Positions 7,746-16,953 of a stretch of 64,000 nucleotides of DNA are shown one piece after another; position 1 is the first letter of the stretch, and the number at the start of each line of letters is the position of its first letter. The notes under the pieces were generated by a model. It did no database searches, was not told where the DNA came from, and saw nothing but the letters and a program-made list of their open reading frames with translations. This stretch comes from Arenibacter aquaticus (lineage in GTDB: Bacteria > Bacteroidota > Bacteroidia > Flavobacteriales > Flavobacteriaceae). The position numbers and the translations under genes were made by a program. Where the stretch lies: assembly GCF_003957295.1 (NCBI RefSeq), contig NZ_RQPJ01000001.1:62001-126000 (forward strand). Reading direction: 5' to 3'.

Positions 7746-10586
7746 ATGGCAGAACAAAAAAGACTTTTTCTACTTGATGCCTACGCTCTGATATTCCGGG
7801 GCTACTATGCACTGATTAAAAACCCCAGAATAAATTCAAAGGGAATGGATACTTCTGCCATTCTAGGGTTTACCAATTCGCTTTTGGATGTGATAAGAAG
7901 GGAAAAACCGGATCACCTGGCCGTTTGTTTTGACAAAGGCGGAAGTGTGGAACGCACCGAAATATTCGCAGAATACAAGGCAAATAGGGATGCCACCCCG
8001 GATGCCATAAAAATAGCGGTACCTTATATACAGAATATATTAAAGGCCATGCATATTCCCGTGGTTGAATTGGAAGGCTGGGAAGCCGATGATATAATAG
8101 GAACTTTGGCCAAGCAGGCAGAAAAGGAAGACTACAAAGTATACATGGTAACCCCTGACAAGGATTTTGGGCAGCTGGTATCAGAAAATATTTTCATGTA
8201 CCGCCCTGCCAGAATGGGCAATGGCATTGAAATATGGGGCATTCCGGAGGTGCAAAAGCGTTTTGGGGTAGAACACCCTGAGCAGGTCATAGACTACCTT
8301 GGAATGATGGGCGATGCCAGCGACAATATTCCAGGCCTACCGGGAGTAGGGGATAAAACTGCCAAAAAGTTTATTGAACAATTTGGATCCCTTGAGAATT
8401 TACTTGCCAATACAGATCAGCTAAAAGGCAAGATGAAGGAAAAGGTAGAGAACAATGCCGAGTTGGGACTGCTATCCAAAAAACTGGCAACCATAGACAC
8501 AAACTGTGATGTAACCTTCAACGCCACGGATTATGAGATGTCCATGCCAGACGGTGAAAAAGTACAGGAGATTTTTGAAGAGTTGGAATTTAGAAGACTA
8601 AAGGACCAGTTCATTAAACTATTCTCATCTGATTCTGACACCCAAGGAGAGGAAGGCAAAAAAACGTCCAAAGACCAAAAAAAGAGTAGCTCTGAGGCAG
8701 GTAGCGGTCAATTTTCCCTGTTTGGGGGAGATGGAACGTCTACTGGAGGCAACATAAAAGAAGTTTCCAGCAGAAAAAACATATCCGAGGTGCCCCATGT
8801 CTACCAAAGTGTACAGCCTGGTATGGCCATGAAGTTGTTCATTAACAATCTAATGAAACAAAGCTCTGTTTGTTTCGATACGGAAACAACCGGACTAAAT
8901 CCGCTTACGGCAGAATTGGTTGGGATAGCCTTTAGCTGGGAAGCCGGAAAAGGCTTCTATATTCCCTTTCCCGAAGATAGGGACAAAGCACAGGAAATCA
9001 TAGAACAGCTAAGACCTTTTTTTGAAGCCGAGGAGATTGAAAAAATTGGTCAGAATTTAAAATATGACATCAAGGTATTGCACAAATACAAAGTTGCCAT
9101 AAAAGGCAAATGCTTTGACACCATGCTGGCCCATTACCTTATTAACCCCGATATGAGGCATAATATGGATGTCCTGGCGGAGACCTATTTAAACTACACC
9201 CCCATTTCCATTACGGAACTCATCGGCAAAAAAGGGAAGAACCAGCTATCCATGAGGGAGGTCCCCCTGGAAAAACAAACCGAATATGCAGTAGAAGATG
9301 CGGACATCACCTTTCAACTGGCACAGCATTTTGGACCGGAACTAAAAGAAGCAAAGACCGAGCAGTTGTTCAACGAAATAGAGATCCCCTTATTACATGT
9401 TTTGGCAGACATGGAGCAGGAAGGAATAAACTTGGACAAGGCTTTTTTAAATTCGCTTTCCCAGGATTTGGACAACGATATTAAAGCGCTTGAAGCCAAA
9501 ATATTTGAGGAGGCCGGGGAAGAATTCAATATAGCCTCCCCAAAACAATTGGGTGAAATACTATTCAACAAAATGAAGCTGGTAGACAAACCCAAAAAGA
9601 CCAAAACCGGTCAGTACTCCACTGCCGAAGATGTCCTTTCCTACCTTGCCAAGGACCATGAAATTATTCAAAACGTACTGGATTTTAGAGGATTAAGCAA
9701 ACTAAAGAGCACTTATATAGATGCCCTGCCCGAACAAATTGAAGCCTCAACCGGAAGGGTACACACAGATTATATGCAGACCGTCGCCGCCACAGGAAGG
9801 TTAAGTAGCAATAATCCAAACCTTCAAAACATACCTATACGTACAGAAAGGGGAAGACAGGTACGTAAGGCTTTTATCCCAAGAAATGAGGATTATATTT
9901 TATTGGCCGCGGATTACTCACAGATTGAGTTACGGGTCATTGCCGCCTTGAGCCAAGAGACCACCATGATAGAAGCTTTTAAGAACGGAGAGGACATTCA
10001 TGCCTCAACAGCATCCAAAGTTTTCAACATTCCATTGGAAGAGGTCAGCAGGGAACAACGCAGTAATGCCAAGACGGTCAATTTCGGCATCATATATGGT
10101 GTTTCGGCCTTCGGCCTCAGTAATCAGACCGACCTGTCGCGAGCCGAAGCCAAAGAACTAATTGACACCTATTACAAAACCTACCCCAAACTCCGCAATT
10201 ATATAAGCGAACAAATAGAATTTGCCCGTGAAAACGGCTATGTACAAACGGTCTTGGGAAGACGAAGATATCTAAAGGACATCAACGGAAGTAATGCCAT
10301 TGTACGGGGAGCCGCGGAAAGAAATGCGGTAAATGCCCCTATTCAAGGAAGTGCAGCCGACATTATAAAAATTGCCATGATCAACATCCATCAAAAATTA
10401 AAAGAAGGCAACTACAAAAGTAAGATGTTATTACAGGTACATGATGAATTGGTTTTTGACGTATACAAACCGGAATTGGAGTCTTTACAAACCATGATCA
10501 AATCTGAAATGGAAAATGCCTACAAACTGGAAGTTCCTTTGGACGTGGAAATAGGGATAGGCCAAAACTGGCTGGAAGCCCATTAA
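7746..10586 (+). CDS. polA: DNA polymerase I
   Basis: 946 aa with three domains. The 5'-3' flap exonuclease (about 1-290) is marked by LLDAYALIFRGYYA, EADDIIGTLA and TPDKDFGQLV. A Ser/Lys-rich linker (about 300-345) follows. The 3'-5' exonuclease (about 355-550) keeps the DxE pair in FDTETTGL (around 378) and a downstream AVEDADITFQ. The polymerase domain carries motif A DYSQIELR (about 723), motif B RSNAKTVNFGIIYG and motif C QVHDELVF (about 898). All catalytic residues are intact, so it should proofread as well as polymerise. It acts in Okazaki fragment processing and repair. A terminator follows. Confidence 0.97.
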   Translation: MAEQKRLFLLDAYALIFRGYYALIKNPRINSKGMDTSAILGFTNSLLDVIRREKPDHLAVCFDKGGSVERTEIFAEYKANRDATPDAIKIAVPYIQNILKAMHIPVVELEGWEADDIIGTLAKQAEKEDYKVYMVTPDKDFGQLVSENIFMYRPARMGNGIEIWGIPEVQKRFGVEHPEQVIDYLGMMGDASDNIPGLPGVGDKTAKKFIEQFGSLENLLANTDQLKGKMKEKVENNAELGLLSKKLATIDTNCDVTFNATDYEMSMPDGEKVQEIFEELEFRRLKDQFIKLFSSDSDTQGEEGKKTSKDQKKSSSEAGSGQFSLFGGDGTSTGGNIKEVSSRKNISEVPHVYQSVQPGMAMKLFINNLMKQSSVCFDTETTGLNPLTAELVGIAFSWEAGKGFYIPFPEDRDKAQEIIEQLRPFFEAEEIEKIGQNLKYDIKVLHKYKVAIKGKCFDTMLAHYLINPDMRHNMDVLAETYLNYTPISITELIGKKGKNQLSMREVPLEKQTEYAVEDADITFQLAQHFGPELKEAKTEQLFNEIEIPLLHVLADMEQEGINLDKAFLNSLSQDLDNDIKALEAKIFEEAGEEFNIASPKQLGEILFNKMKLVDKPKKTKTGQYSTAEDVLSYLAKDHEIIQNVLDFRGLSKLKSTYIDALPEQIEASTGRVHTDYMQTVAATGRLSSNNPNLQNIPIRTERGRQVRKAFIPRNEDYILLAADYSQIELRVIAALSQETTMIEAFKNGEDIHASTASKVFNIPLEEVSREQRSNAKTVNFGIIYGVSAFGLSNQTDLSRAEAKELIDTYYKTYPKLRNYISEQIEFARENGYVQTVLGRRRYLKDINGSNAIVRGAAERNAVNAPIQGSAADIIKIAMINIHQKLKEGNYKSKMLLQVHDELVFDVYKPELESLQTMIKSEMENAYKLEVPLDVEIGIGQNWLEAH

Positions 10587-10607
10587 TACAATACGGCAAC
10601 ATACATT

Positions 10608-10647
10608 AAAAAAACGGGCCTCATATATGCCATGAAGCCCGTTTTTG
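10608..10647. terminator. Bidirectional terminator between polA and lipoprotein gene
   Basis: Arms AAACGGGC (612-619 within the 10 kb line) and GCCCGTTT (10637-10644) are flanked by an A run and a T run. A secondary TCAT/ATGA pairing extends the stem. It serves the convergent polA and the following minus-strand gene. Confidence 0.8.
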
Positions 10648-10662
10648 CATAACATTGATTTT

Positions 10663-11157
10663 TTACATTCTTTTAAAAACAAGTTGGCCGCCCGCCTCTA
10701 CTTCCAGTACATCCAGATCTGCAGCATCCACCATCATCACATCACCATCAATGCTCACCTCCATAGTTAGGGTCTGCCCATCATCATCCACATAAGAAAG
10801 CACCCCCTCCTCATAGGAATACACTGTAGTCTCGGTATCTTTTTCTGCAGGACAAGGGAATCCCAATCCATCAGAACTAAAAGTCAATTCTAAATAGGCC
10901 AAGGAATTATCTATGACAACATTTAAATCCTCCTTAAAATTAAAGGTAAGTACATAGCAATCCTTGGCTGTTAAATAATCTAACAGGTCCTTGGCATTTT
11001 TCTCGTCATCACTGGCCGTGTCATAATTAATCCTAAGCTCATAAGCCTGCCATACCCCAATGATGTTTTCCGCTTTGGGCTCCGCATCCCCACTGTCATT
11101 TGAACAAGAAAAAAACAAAGAAGCGGACAAAAAAAGTAATACTAATTTATATTTCAT
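10663..11157 (-). CDS. Small exported lipoprotein, lipocalin-like
   Basis: 164 aa from the ATG at 11157. The longer reading from 11274 would hide the signal peptide. The N terminus is MKYKLVLLFLSASLFFSC, a clear type II signal peptide with the acylated cysteine at 18, followed by an acidic spacer. The body starts ENIIGVWQAYEL, a pattern common in lipocalin-like proteins of Bacteroidetes, and is made of short alternating strands. No catalytic residues are recognisable. It is strongly acidic and probably surface- or periplasm-exposed. Function unknown. Confidence 0.7.
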   Translation of the reverse strand: MKYKLVLLFLSASLFFSCSNDSGDAEPKAENIIGVWQAYELRINYDTASDDEKNAKDLLDYLTAKDCYVLTFNFKEDLNVVIDNSLAYLELTFSSDGLGFPCPAEKDTETTVYSYEEGVLSYVDDDGQTLTMEVSIDGDVMMVDAADLDVLEVEAGGQLVFKRM

Positions 11158-11404
11158 GGTATAAGTCAAATTGGTTATTAAAAGCCCTAACGTTCTATAA
11201 AACAAAAAAGTATCAGACAATTCCAAAGAATTAAAAAATAATCTCCAGACTAAAAATAGTAGACTTATCCCCACAATATAAAAATAAGGAATAGCTCCCT
11301 TAAAAACACACTGGAATCCGACTTTCTTGCACGGAATGCACTCACAAAGAAGTCGCTACAAGGCTTATATTTGAAAAAACTATAAAATAATAAGAAACAA
11401 CCAT

Positions 11405-11434
11405 TTGGAATTCAACTTAATAATTGTACATTTG
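11405..11434 (+). promoter_or_regulatory. Promoter of the rplM-rpsI operon
   Basis: TTG at 11405-11407, exactly 19 bases, then TACATTTG at 11427-11434 fits the Bacteroidetes consensus TTG-N19-TAnnTTTG. The start of transcription would fall near 11441, giving a leader of roughly 40 bases before the L13 start. Confidence 0.75.
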
Positions 11435-11436
11435 CA

Positions 11437-11451
11437 GCCCGTTAAACGGGA
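11437..11451 (+). promoter_or_regulatory. Short hairpin in the rplM leader
   Basis: CCCGTT and AACGGG form a compact stem at the very start of the predicted rplM transcript. L13 operons are often autoregulated by r-protein binding to leader RNA, so this is a candidate r-protein leader element. The stem is short and its role is inferred only. Confidence 0.35.
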
Positions 11452-11481
11452 TTGAAGTGTTTAATAAATAAATATATTAGT

Positions 11482-11937
11482 GTGGATACATTAAGCTACA
11501 AGACGATTTCGGCCAATAAGGCGACCGTTGACAAACAATGGTTACTAGTTGATGCTGAAGGAGAAACATTGGGCCGTCTTGCTTCTAAAGTAGCGAAGTT
11601 ACTTAGAGGGAAGTACAAGCCTAGTTTTACACCACATGTTGATTGTGGGGATAATGTTGTTATTATCAATGCAGAAAAAATCAACCTGACCGGTAAGAAA
11701 TGGGATTCCAAAACCTACATTCGCCATACCGGTTATCCAGGAGGCCAGCGGTTTACAACTGCTAAAGAAATGTTGGCTAAGAATCCAGCGCGTATTGTTG
11801 AGAAATCGATAAAAGGCATGTTGCCCAAGAACAAACTTGGAGCAGATCTTTTTCGCAATCTTAAGGTATATGCTGGCGCAGCCCACAATCAAGAAGCACA
11901 AAAACCAACAGCAATTAACTTAAACGATTTTAGGTAA
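11482..11937 (+). CDS. rplM: 50S ribosomal protein L13
   Basis: 151 aa reading [16 protein letters not shown], then [34 protein letters not shown] and [10 protein letters not shown], all standard L13 motifs. I chose the GTG at 11482 because related L13 proteins begin at MDTLSYK. The ATG at 11452 would add ten residues absent from the family and sits on the leader hairpin. The stop codon overlaps the start of rpsI by one base (TAATG), so the two genes are translationally coupled. Confidence 0.95.
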   Translation: MDTLSYKTISANKATVDKQWLLVDAEGETLGRLASKVAKLLRGKYKPSFTPHVDCGDNVVIINAEKINLTGKKWDSKTYIRHTGYPGGQRFTTAKEMLAKNPARIVEKSIKGMLPKNKLGADLFRNLKVYAGAAHNQEAQKPTAINLNDFR

Positions 11938-12323
11938 TGGAGATGATTCATAAAATTGGTAGAAGAAAAACTGCAGTTGCAAGAGTTTATGTTACCGAAG
12001 GAAGTGGTAACATTACCATTAACAAAAGGGACTTGAGCAACTATTTTCCTACAGCAACGTTACAGTACAAAGTAAAGCAACCATTTGCTTTGACCAGCAA
12101 CGAAGACAACTTTGATGTAAAGGTCAATGTATATGGCGGAGGTATTACAGGACAGGCTGAAGCAGTACGTTTGGCTTTATCCAGGGCATTATGTGAAATG
12201 GATGCCGAGAACAGATTGGTTCTTAAGCCAGAAGGGTTGCTAACAAGAGACCCAAGAATGGTTGAGCGTAAGAAATTCGGTCAGAAGAAAGCTCGTAAGA
12301 AATTCCAGTTCTCTAAACGTTAA
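11937..12323 (+). CDS. rpsI: 30S ribosomal protein S9
   Basis: 128 aa starting [19 protein letters not shown] and ending in the conserved basic tail KKFGQKKARKKFQFSKR, whose terminal Lys-Arg reaches the P-site tRNA in the ribosome. It is the second gene of the rplM-rpsI pair, a conserved order across bacteria, and overlaps rplM by one base. Confidence 0.97.
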   Translation: MEMIHKIGRRKTAVARVYVTEGSGNITINKRDLSNYFPTATLQYKVKQPFALTSNEDNFDVKVNVYGGGITGQAEAVRLALSRALCEMDAENRLVLKPEGLLTRDPRMVERKKFGQKKARKKFQFSKR

Positions 12324-12599
12324 TATCACATTAACAAAACCAATATCGGGTTGCAGCATTATTCTGATCAGGTATCAGAATAATTATAGCAGTTCGGTAA
12401 ATTTTTAAACTGTTCATTGAAAACCCTTGTCATAGGGTAAGTAATATTTTTTTGATTTTGCACACTGGGCTTTTCCCTTTTCGAAAACCCAAGCTGTACA
12501 CAATCGGAATCAATTAGTTTAGCATCTAAATAGTAAAGGCTGCCAACAGGCTACCACTTTATTATTGCTAATTCAAAGGAACGTAAACTAAAAAATAAA
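12324..12599 (+). promoter_or_regulatory. rpsB 5' region with two RNA hairpins
   Basis: This 276-base non-coding stretch lies between rpsI and rpsB. It contains a perfect 11 bp hairpin at 12358-12384 (arms 12358-12368 and 12374-12384, loop CAGGT). Nearer the gene is a second structure with arms at 12529-12538 and 12557-12566 (one G-U pair), enclosing a small GCC/GGC stem at about 12542-12551. A loose promoter-like TGATTTTG is at 12453-12460. The gene-proximal structure ends about 33 bases before the S2 start and is a candidate S2 leader. No ORF is evident. Confidence 0.45.
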
Positions 12600-13652
12600 A
12601 TGGCAAACAAAACTGAAGTAAAAGACCTTTTAGAGGCAGGTGTACATTTTGGACACCTTACCAGAAAATGGAATCCCAATATGGCTCCCTACATCTACAT
12701 GGAGCGTAACGGAATCCACGTTATCAATCTTTACAAAACTGTTGCAAAATTAAACGAGACCAATGAGGCTCTTAAAAAAATAGCAGCATCCGGCAGAAAA
12801 ATACTTTTCGTAGCCACTAAAAAACAAGCTAAGGACATCGTTGCTGAAAAAGCAGGAAATGTTAATATGCCCTACATCACAGAAAGATGGCCAGGTGGTA
12901 TGTTGACCAACTTTGTTACTATCCGTAAAGCCGTTAAGAAAATGGCTTCGATAGACCGAATGAAGAAAGACGGTACCTTTAACACCCTATCCAAAAAAGA
13001 ACGTTTACAAGTAGATCGTTTGCGCTCCAAACTAGAAAAGAACTTAGGTTCCATTTCTGACATGACTCGCCTACCTGCTGCTTTGTTCATAGTGGACACC
13101 ATGCGTGAGCACATTGCGGTTAAGGAAGCCCAAAAATTGAACATTCCAATTTTTGCTATGGTAGATACCAACTCTGACCCTAGACCAATTGACTATATTG
13201 TTCCTTCCAACGATGATGCCTCTAAATCCATAGAGATCATCATGAGCTCTGTAACAGAAGCTATTGCTGAAGGTTTGGCAGAACGTAAATCTGAAAAACA
13301 AAGCGACAAGGAAGGTAAAGAAGAAGCTAAGCCTAAAGAAAAGAAGGCAGCTCCAGCTACTGAAGCCAAGGAAAAAGCTCCTAAAAAAGAAGCCACAGCT
13401 TCCGATGACCTTACTAAAATAGAAGGTATTGGTCCTAAAATTGCCGAAATATTTCAAGAGGCAGGAATTAACACCTATGCTGGATTAGCCGAAAAATCAG
13501 AGGACGACCTTAAAGGAATTCTTTCTGAATCTGGACCTAGCTACGCTTCCAAAAATCCTGCATCATGGCCAAAGCAAGCCAAAATGGCTGCGGATGGAAA
13601 ATGGGAAGAACTACAAGAATGGCAAGATAGCGTTAAGGGAGGAGTAGAATAA
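12600..13652 (+). CDS. rpsB: 30S ribosomal protein S2 with C-terminal helix-hairpin-helix extension
   Basis: 350 aa, about 100 more than a typical S2. Residues 1-227 are standard S2 (LLEAGVHFGHLTRKWNP, IYMERNGIHVINLYKT, ITERWPGGMLTNF, FAMVDTNSDP). A charged Lys/Glu/Ala-rich linker (about 228-268) follows. The rest carries a helix-hairpin-helix-like domain beginning DLTKIEGIGPKIAEIFQEAGI, with a second LAEKSEDDLKGIL helix pair and a Trp-containing tail. The HhH fold usually binds nucleic acid, so this tail may contact rRNA or mRNA. Similar appendages occur on some Bacteroidetes ribosomal proteins. It is followed by tsf, the classical rpsB-tsf order. Confidence 0.95.
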   Translation: MANKTEVKDLLEAGVHFGHLTRKWNPNMAPYIYMERNGIHVINLYKTVAKLNETNEALKKIAASGRKILFVATKKQAKDIVAEKAGNVNMPYITERWPGGMLTNFVTIRKAVKKMASIDRMKKDGTFNTLSKKERLQVDRLRSKLEKNLGSISDMTRLPAALFIVDTMREHIAVKEAQKLNIPIFAMVDTNSDPRPIDYIVPSNDDASKSIEIIMSSVTEAIAEGLAERKSEKQSDKEGKEEAKPKEKKAAPATEAKEKAPKKEATASDDLTKIEGIGPKIAEIFQEAGINTYAGLAEKSEDDLKGILSESGPSYASKNPASWPKQAKMAADGKWEELQEWQDSVKGGVE

Positions 13653-13685
13653 TCCCTTTGCAGAACACATAATATAAATTTAACA

Positions 13686-13728
13686 TTAACCAAAATTGGA
13701 ATTATTCATTAATTCTAATTTTGGTTAA
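13686..13728 (+). promoter_or_regulatory. Long hairpin between rpsB and tsf
   Basis: Two 18-base arms (13686-13703 and 13711-13728) pair completely in RNA, with one G-U, around a seven-base loop. No T run follows, so it is not a classical terminator. It sits 18 bases ahead of the tsf start and could tune readthrough, mRNA stability or tsf translation. Confidence 0.55.
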
Positions 13729-13745
13729 AATTAAAACAACATAAA

Positions 13746-14570
13746 ATGGCTAAAATTACCGCCGCTGAGGTAAACAAATTAAGAAAAACAACTGGTGCTG
13801 GCATGATGGATTGCAAGAATGCATTGGTTGAAGCTGAAGGAAATCTTGAAAAAGCAATTGAAATCCTACGTAAAAAAGGACAAAAGGTTGCTGCCAAAAG
13901 AGCCGACAGAGAATCTTCTGAAGGAGCTGCCATCGCAAAAGTGAGTGCAGATAACACTACAGGAGTTATTATCTCTTTGAACTGTGAAACTGATTTCGTT
14001 GCCAAAAACGATTCTTTTGTTTCTTTGGCCAACGATTTGGCCGATCTTGCCCTTCAATATGATGCTAAGGAAGATTTCTTGCAAGCTGATTTTAACGGAA
14101 TTTCAGTTCAAGACAAACTTACTGAGCAAACTGGAGTAATTGGCGAGAAAATTGAAATTGGTGGATTTAGCAAACTTTCAGCTCCTTTCGTTGGATCATA
14201 CATCCACGCAGGAAATAAAATTGCTACTTTGGTAGGACTTTCTGCTGCTGTTGAGGGCGCCGAAACTGCTGCTAAGGATGTTGCCATGCAGGCTGCCGCA
14301 ATGAACCCAGTTGCCTTGAACGAGGAAGGTGTTGACCAATCCATTATAGACAAGGAAATTGAAATTGCCAAAGATCAATTGCGTCAGGAAGGAAAACCTG
14401 AAGCAATGTTGGACAACATTACCAAAGGAAAAATAAAACGTTTCTACAAAGACAACACCTTGGTAAACCAAGATTTTATCAAAGACAGCAAACAAAGTGT
14501 AGCACAATACGTTAAATCTATAGATTCCAGTTTGGAGGTTACCGGATTTAAAAGAGTTGCTTTGGGATAA
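13746..14570 (+). CDS. tsf: Elongation factor Ts
   Basis: 274 aa. The N-terminal UBA-like region MAKITAAEVNKLRKTTGAGMMDCKNAL is diagnostic, followed by the EF-Tu contact region NCETDFVAKND and the dimerisation or core domains (HAGNKIATLVGL, VAMQAAAMNP). It catalyses GDP release from EF-Tu. It is transcribed after rpsB, with a strong hairpin between them, and ended by a strong terminator. Confidence 0.97.
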   Translation: MAKITAAEVNKLRKTTGAGMMDCKNALVEAEGNLEKAIEILRKKGQKVAAKRADRESSEGAAIAKVSADNTTGVIISLNCETDFVAKNDSFVSLANDLADLALQYDAKEDFLQADFNGISVQDKLTEQTGVIGEKIEIGGFSKLSAPFVGSYIHAGNKIATLVGLSAAVEGAETAAKDVAMQAAAMNPVALNEEGVDQSIIDKEIEIAKDQLRQEGKPEAMLDNITKGKIKRFYKDNTLVNQDFIKDSKQSVAQYVKSIDSSLEVTGFKRVALG

Positions 14571-14593
14571 GACCACCGCAATAAGCATACAAC

Positions 14594-14629
14594 AAAACCC
14601 GCCACTACATAAGTAATGGCGGGTTTTTT
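14594..14629 (+). terminator. Terminator of the rpsB-tsf unit
   Basis: Arms ACCCGCCA (14597-14604) and TGGCGGGT (14617-14624), extendable inwards, are followed by a six-base T run. Confidence 0.9.
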
Positions 14630-14816
14630 ATTTAAACAAAAAATTCCTTGAATAAAATACCGTGCCCTAAACACTAATTACACATTTTGCTATTATAGCT
14701 GCTGAAACAGCATACAACCATAACTCATCGCCTCTTGGAGAAAATAAAAAAGCACCACCAAAAGGACAGTGCTTTAAATTCATAATCTTACACATTACAG
14801 AAGCTACCCCAACAAC

Positions 14817-16709
14817 TTAGTTTTTTAACCAAGCCTCACGAAGTTGTAATTGCTTCTCAGAAGCCCCTGGAATGGGCACAAGTTTTGTTACCTTCATCGT
14901 AGGATTACCTACTTTTCCCTCTAGTTGTATTTCCTCCCCTTCTCTTTCTACCAACATCTTAATTTCCCTATCGGCCGGCCATCCTAAACTAAGTCCAATA
15001 ATAGGTCTTATGCTTTCCAAGCTGATAGCTGTACCATCTATACGTTTTATAACATCTCCACCTTTGGCCCCCAAGTCATTAAAAAAAGAATTTAAGGCAA
15101 TCCCCTTTCTAATAAATATAGTATTGTCATTAGCGGGGTCTACATCAATAAATGGTATTTCCCCATTAAAGAAATAACCGGTAGACTCCTCCACTTCCGT
15201 TGGCTTTAACCCTACCTTTTCCCAATATGCCTCATAGTCTATTGGCCTATCCCCAATGACATGTGTATCAAAGAAATCCCTTAGCCCAGGAAAGGTCATT
15301 TCCACAATCTCATCAATCAGGTTATCGTCCTCAAAAGGTTTGGACTCCCCATATTTCCCGGAAAGTTCCTTCATTAACCACAAAACACCCTTTTCGCCAT
15401 TACTCCAATCCCTGAGGGTTATATCCAAGGCCATATTTATAAGCGCCCCTTTCTCGTACACATTGGCATAGTTCTCCTTAAAGGGCTCTTCCAAAATATT
15501 CTTGCTCATCAGCGTAAAGGACATCTCATCATCATATGCTTTTGAATTAGAAACCTTCTCCATTAGTCGCTTATAAAATTCCTCCTCATCAATGAGTCCT
15601 TGTTGTATCTGAAAAAGGTTCGCAAAATACTCGGTAGTCCCTTCATACATCCACAAATGCTTGGACATTTTAGGATTGTTAAAATCAAAATATTGAATCT
15701 CTTCAGAGTGCACGGTCAAAGGGGTTACAATGTGAAAAAATTCATGCGATACAATATCTACCATAGCCTGTTCCAACCTTTCCTTGGGCATCTGCTCTGG
15801 CATTACCACTACCGTAGAGGTATGGTGTTCCAAGGCACCAAATCCGGATGCATCTGTATCCTCCAAGGTAGAGAGATACAACAGTATGGTGTAATGTTTG
15901 GTACTATTGATAGGGCCCAAAAACTCCTTCTGCGCACGCATCATTTTCTCCATGCTCCCCTTTAAACTGGTAGCCGTATAGTGTCCGTTTGGGGAATACA
16001 CACTTAGGGTAACGCTAATATCGTTAACCTGAAAGTTCTCGGTACTGGGCCTAGCATACAAAATTGGATTATCTATAACTTCAAAATATCTACTTGCCAC
16101 AAAAACATCGGTCTGCGGCGATTTAATATCCTGTATACCCCTTTGCAAGGAAGTAGAGGGTTCCAAACTATCCGGAGCGGTAATTTCCAATGTATAGGGT
16201 CGTTCCTTCAACCCTTCAAAATAACCAACAAAACCGTGAAGGTTTAGCATAAAATTGTTCCCTTTTAGAATATTGGTACCGGATGGAGAAAACACCTTGT
16301 CAGCAACCTCATTTTCCGTATCATAGGTATCATTGACCCAATAACTCACCTTATCCAATTCCTTAGCGTTCCCTATCTTCCAGGTATTATCGTCCAATTT
16401 TTCAAAGGGCAATTCCCCTCCCTTATAATCAATAGCTTTGAAGCCTTCAATGTACTTACCATAGTTATCTGAACTATAGGTACCTGGTACCGTCTTGGGA
16501 ATAAAGAATAAAATATCCGAATTGGCAAAAGCGCCAGGATCCACCACAACCTTCACCTTATCGTCCACCACCTGCACCAGATCCAATTTGGCCACTATAT
16601 TAGCCTGTTCTGCCTGTACAACTGATTTGGAGGATCCGCAACCGTGTAAGACCAAAATGGCTGCCCCAAAAAGCAAAATCTTTTTAAATACACTAAAACT
16701 GTTTGTCAT
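14817..16709 (-). CDS. M61 family glycyl aminopeptidase-like lipoprotein with PDZ domain
   Basis: 630 aa from the ATG at 16709. This start exposes a type II signal peptide (LLFGAAILVLHGC), whereas the upstream in-frame start at 16835 does not. The gluzincin zinc motif HEFFH is at residues 322-326, with the downstream third ligand in MYEGTTEYFANL, both characteristic of M61. The N-terminal region is beta-rich as in the family. The C terminus holds a PDZ-like segment (GGDVIKRIDGTAI). It is predicted to be a periplasmic or surface metallopeptidase of unknown substrate. It is monocistronic and faces pyrH divergently. Confidence 0.88.
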   Translation of the reverse strand: MTNSFSVFKKILLFGAAILVLHGCGSSKSVVQAEQANIVAKLDLVQVVDDKVKVVVDPGAFANSDILFFIPKTVPGTYSSDNYGKYIEGFKAIDYKGGELPFEKLDDNTWKIGNAKELDKVSYWVNDTYDTENEVADKVFSPSGTNILKGNNFMLNLHGFVGYFEGLKERPYTLEITAPDSLEPSTSLQRGIQDIKSPQTDVFVASRYFEVIDNPILYARPSTENFQVNDISVTLSVYSPNGHYTATSLKGSMEKMMRAQKEFLGPINSTKHYTILLYLSTLEDTDASGFGALEHHTSTVVVMPEQMPKERLEQAMVDIVSHEFFHIVTPLTVHSEEIQYFDFNNPKMSKHLWMYEGTTEYFANLFQIQQGLIDEEEFYKRLMEKVSNSKAYDDEMSFTLMSKNILEEPFKENYANVYEKGALINMALDITLRDWSNGEKGVLWLMKELSGKYGESKPFEDDNLIDEIVEMTFPGLRDFFDTHVIGDRPIDYEAYWEKVGLKPTEVEESTGYFFNGEIPFIDVDPANDNTIFIRKGIALNSFFNDLGAKGGDVIKRIDGTAISLESIRPIIGLSLGWPADREIKMLVEREGEEIQLEGKVGNPTMKVTKLVPIPGASEKQLQLREAWLKN

Positions 16710-16913
16710 TGTTAATTCATTTTTGTTTTTAAAACATAATTGGATACCAGGCCCAAAGCCGGTATAATATATACTTCTAGATTGCATTAGCCATTTGAAA
16801 ATAAGCCATATGCCCTTAAACCAGTACAAGATCATAAAATAAATTTAAGCCTCCATAGCTATTATGAAATAATTAAGGTTACATGAATAGGCCAAACCAA
16901 AGTGCTTCATAAA

Positions 16914-16931
16914 TATTTTTGATTATTTTTG
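16914..16931 (+). promoter_or_regulatory. Tandem -7 elements upstream of pyrH
   Basis: Two copies of TATTTTTG (16914-16921 and 16924-16931) match the Bacteroidetes -7 element TAnnTTTG, 23-40 bases ahead of the pyrH ATG. No proper TTG lies at the 19-base spacing, so the assignment is tentative. Confidence 0.35.
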
Positions 16932-16953
16932 CTGGGAATTAATCAATGTCAAC

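Noticed and set aside
11452-11481. Extended ATG start for L13
   Set aside because: The extra ten residues are absent from the L13 family and overlap the leader hairpin region.
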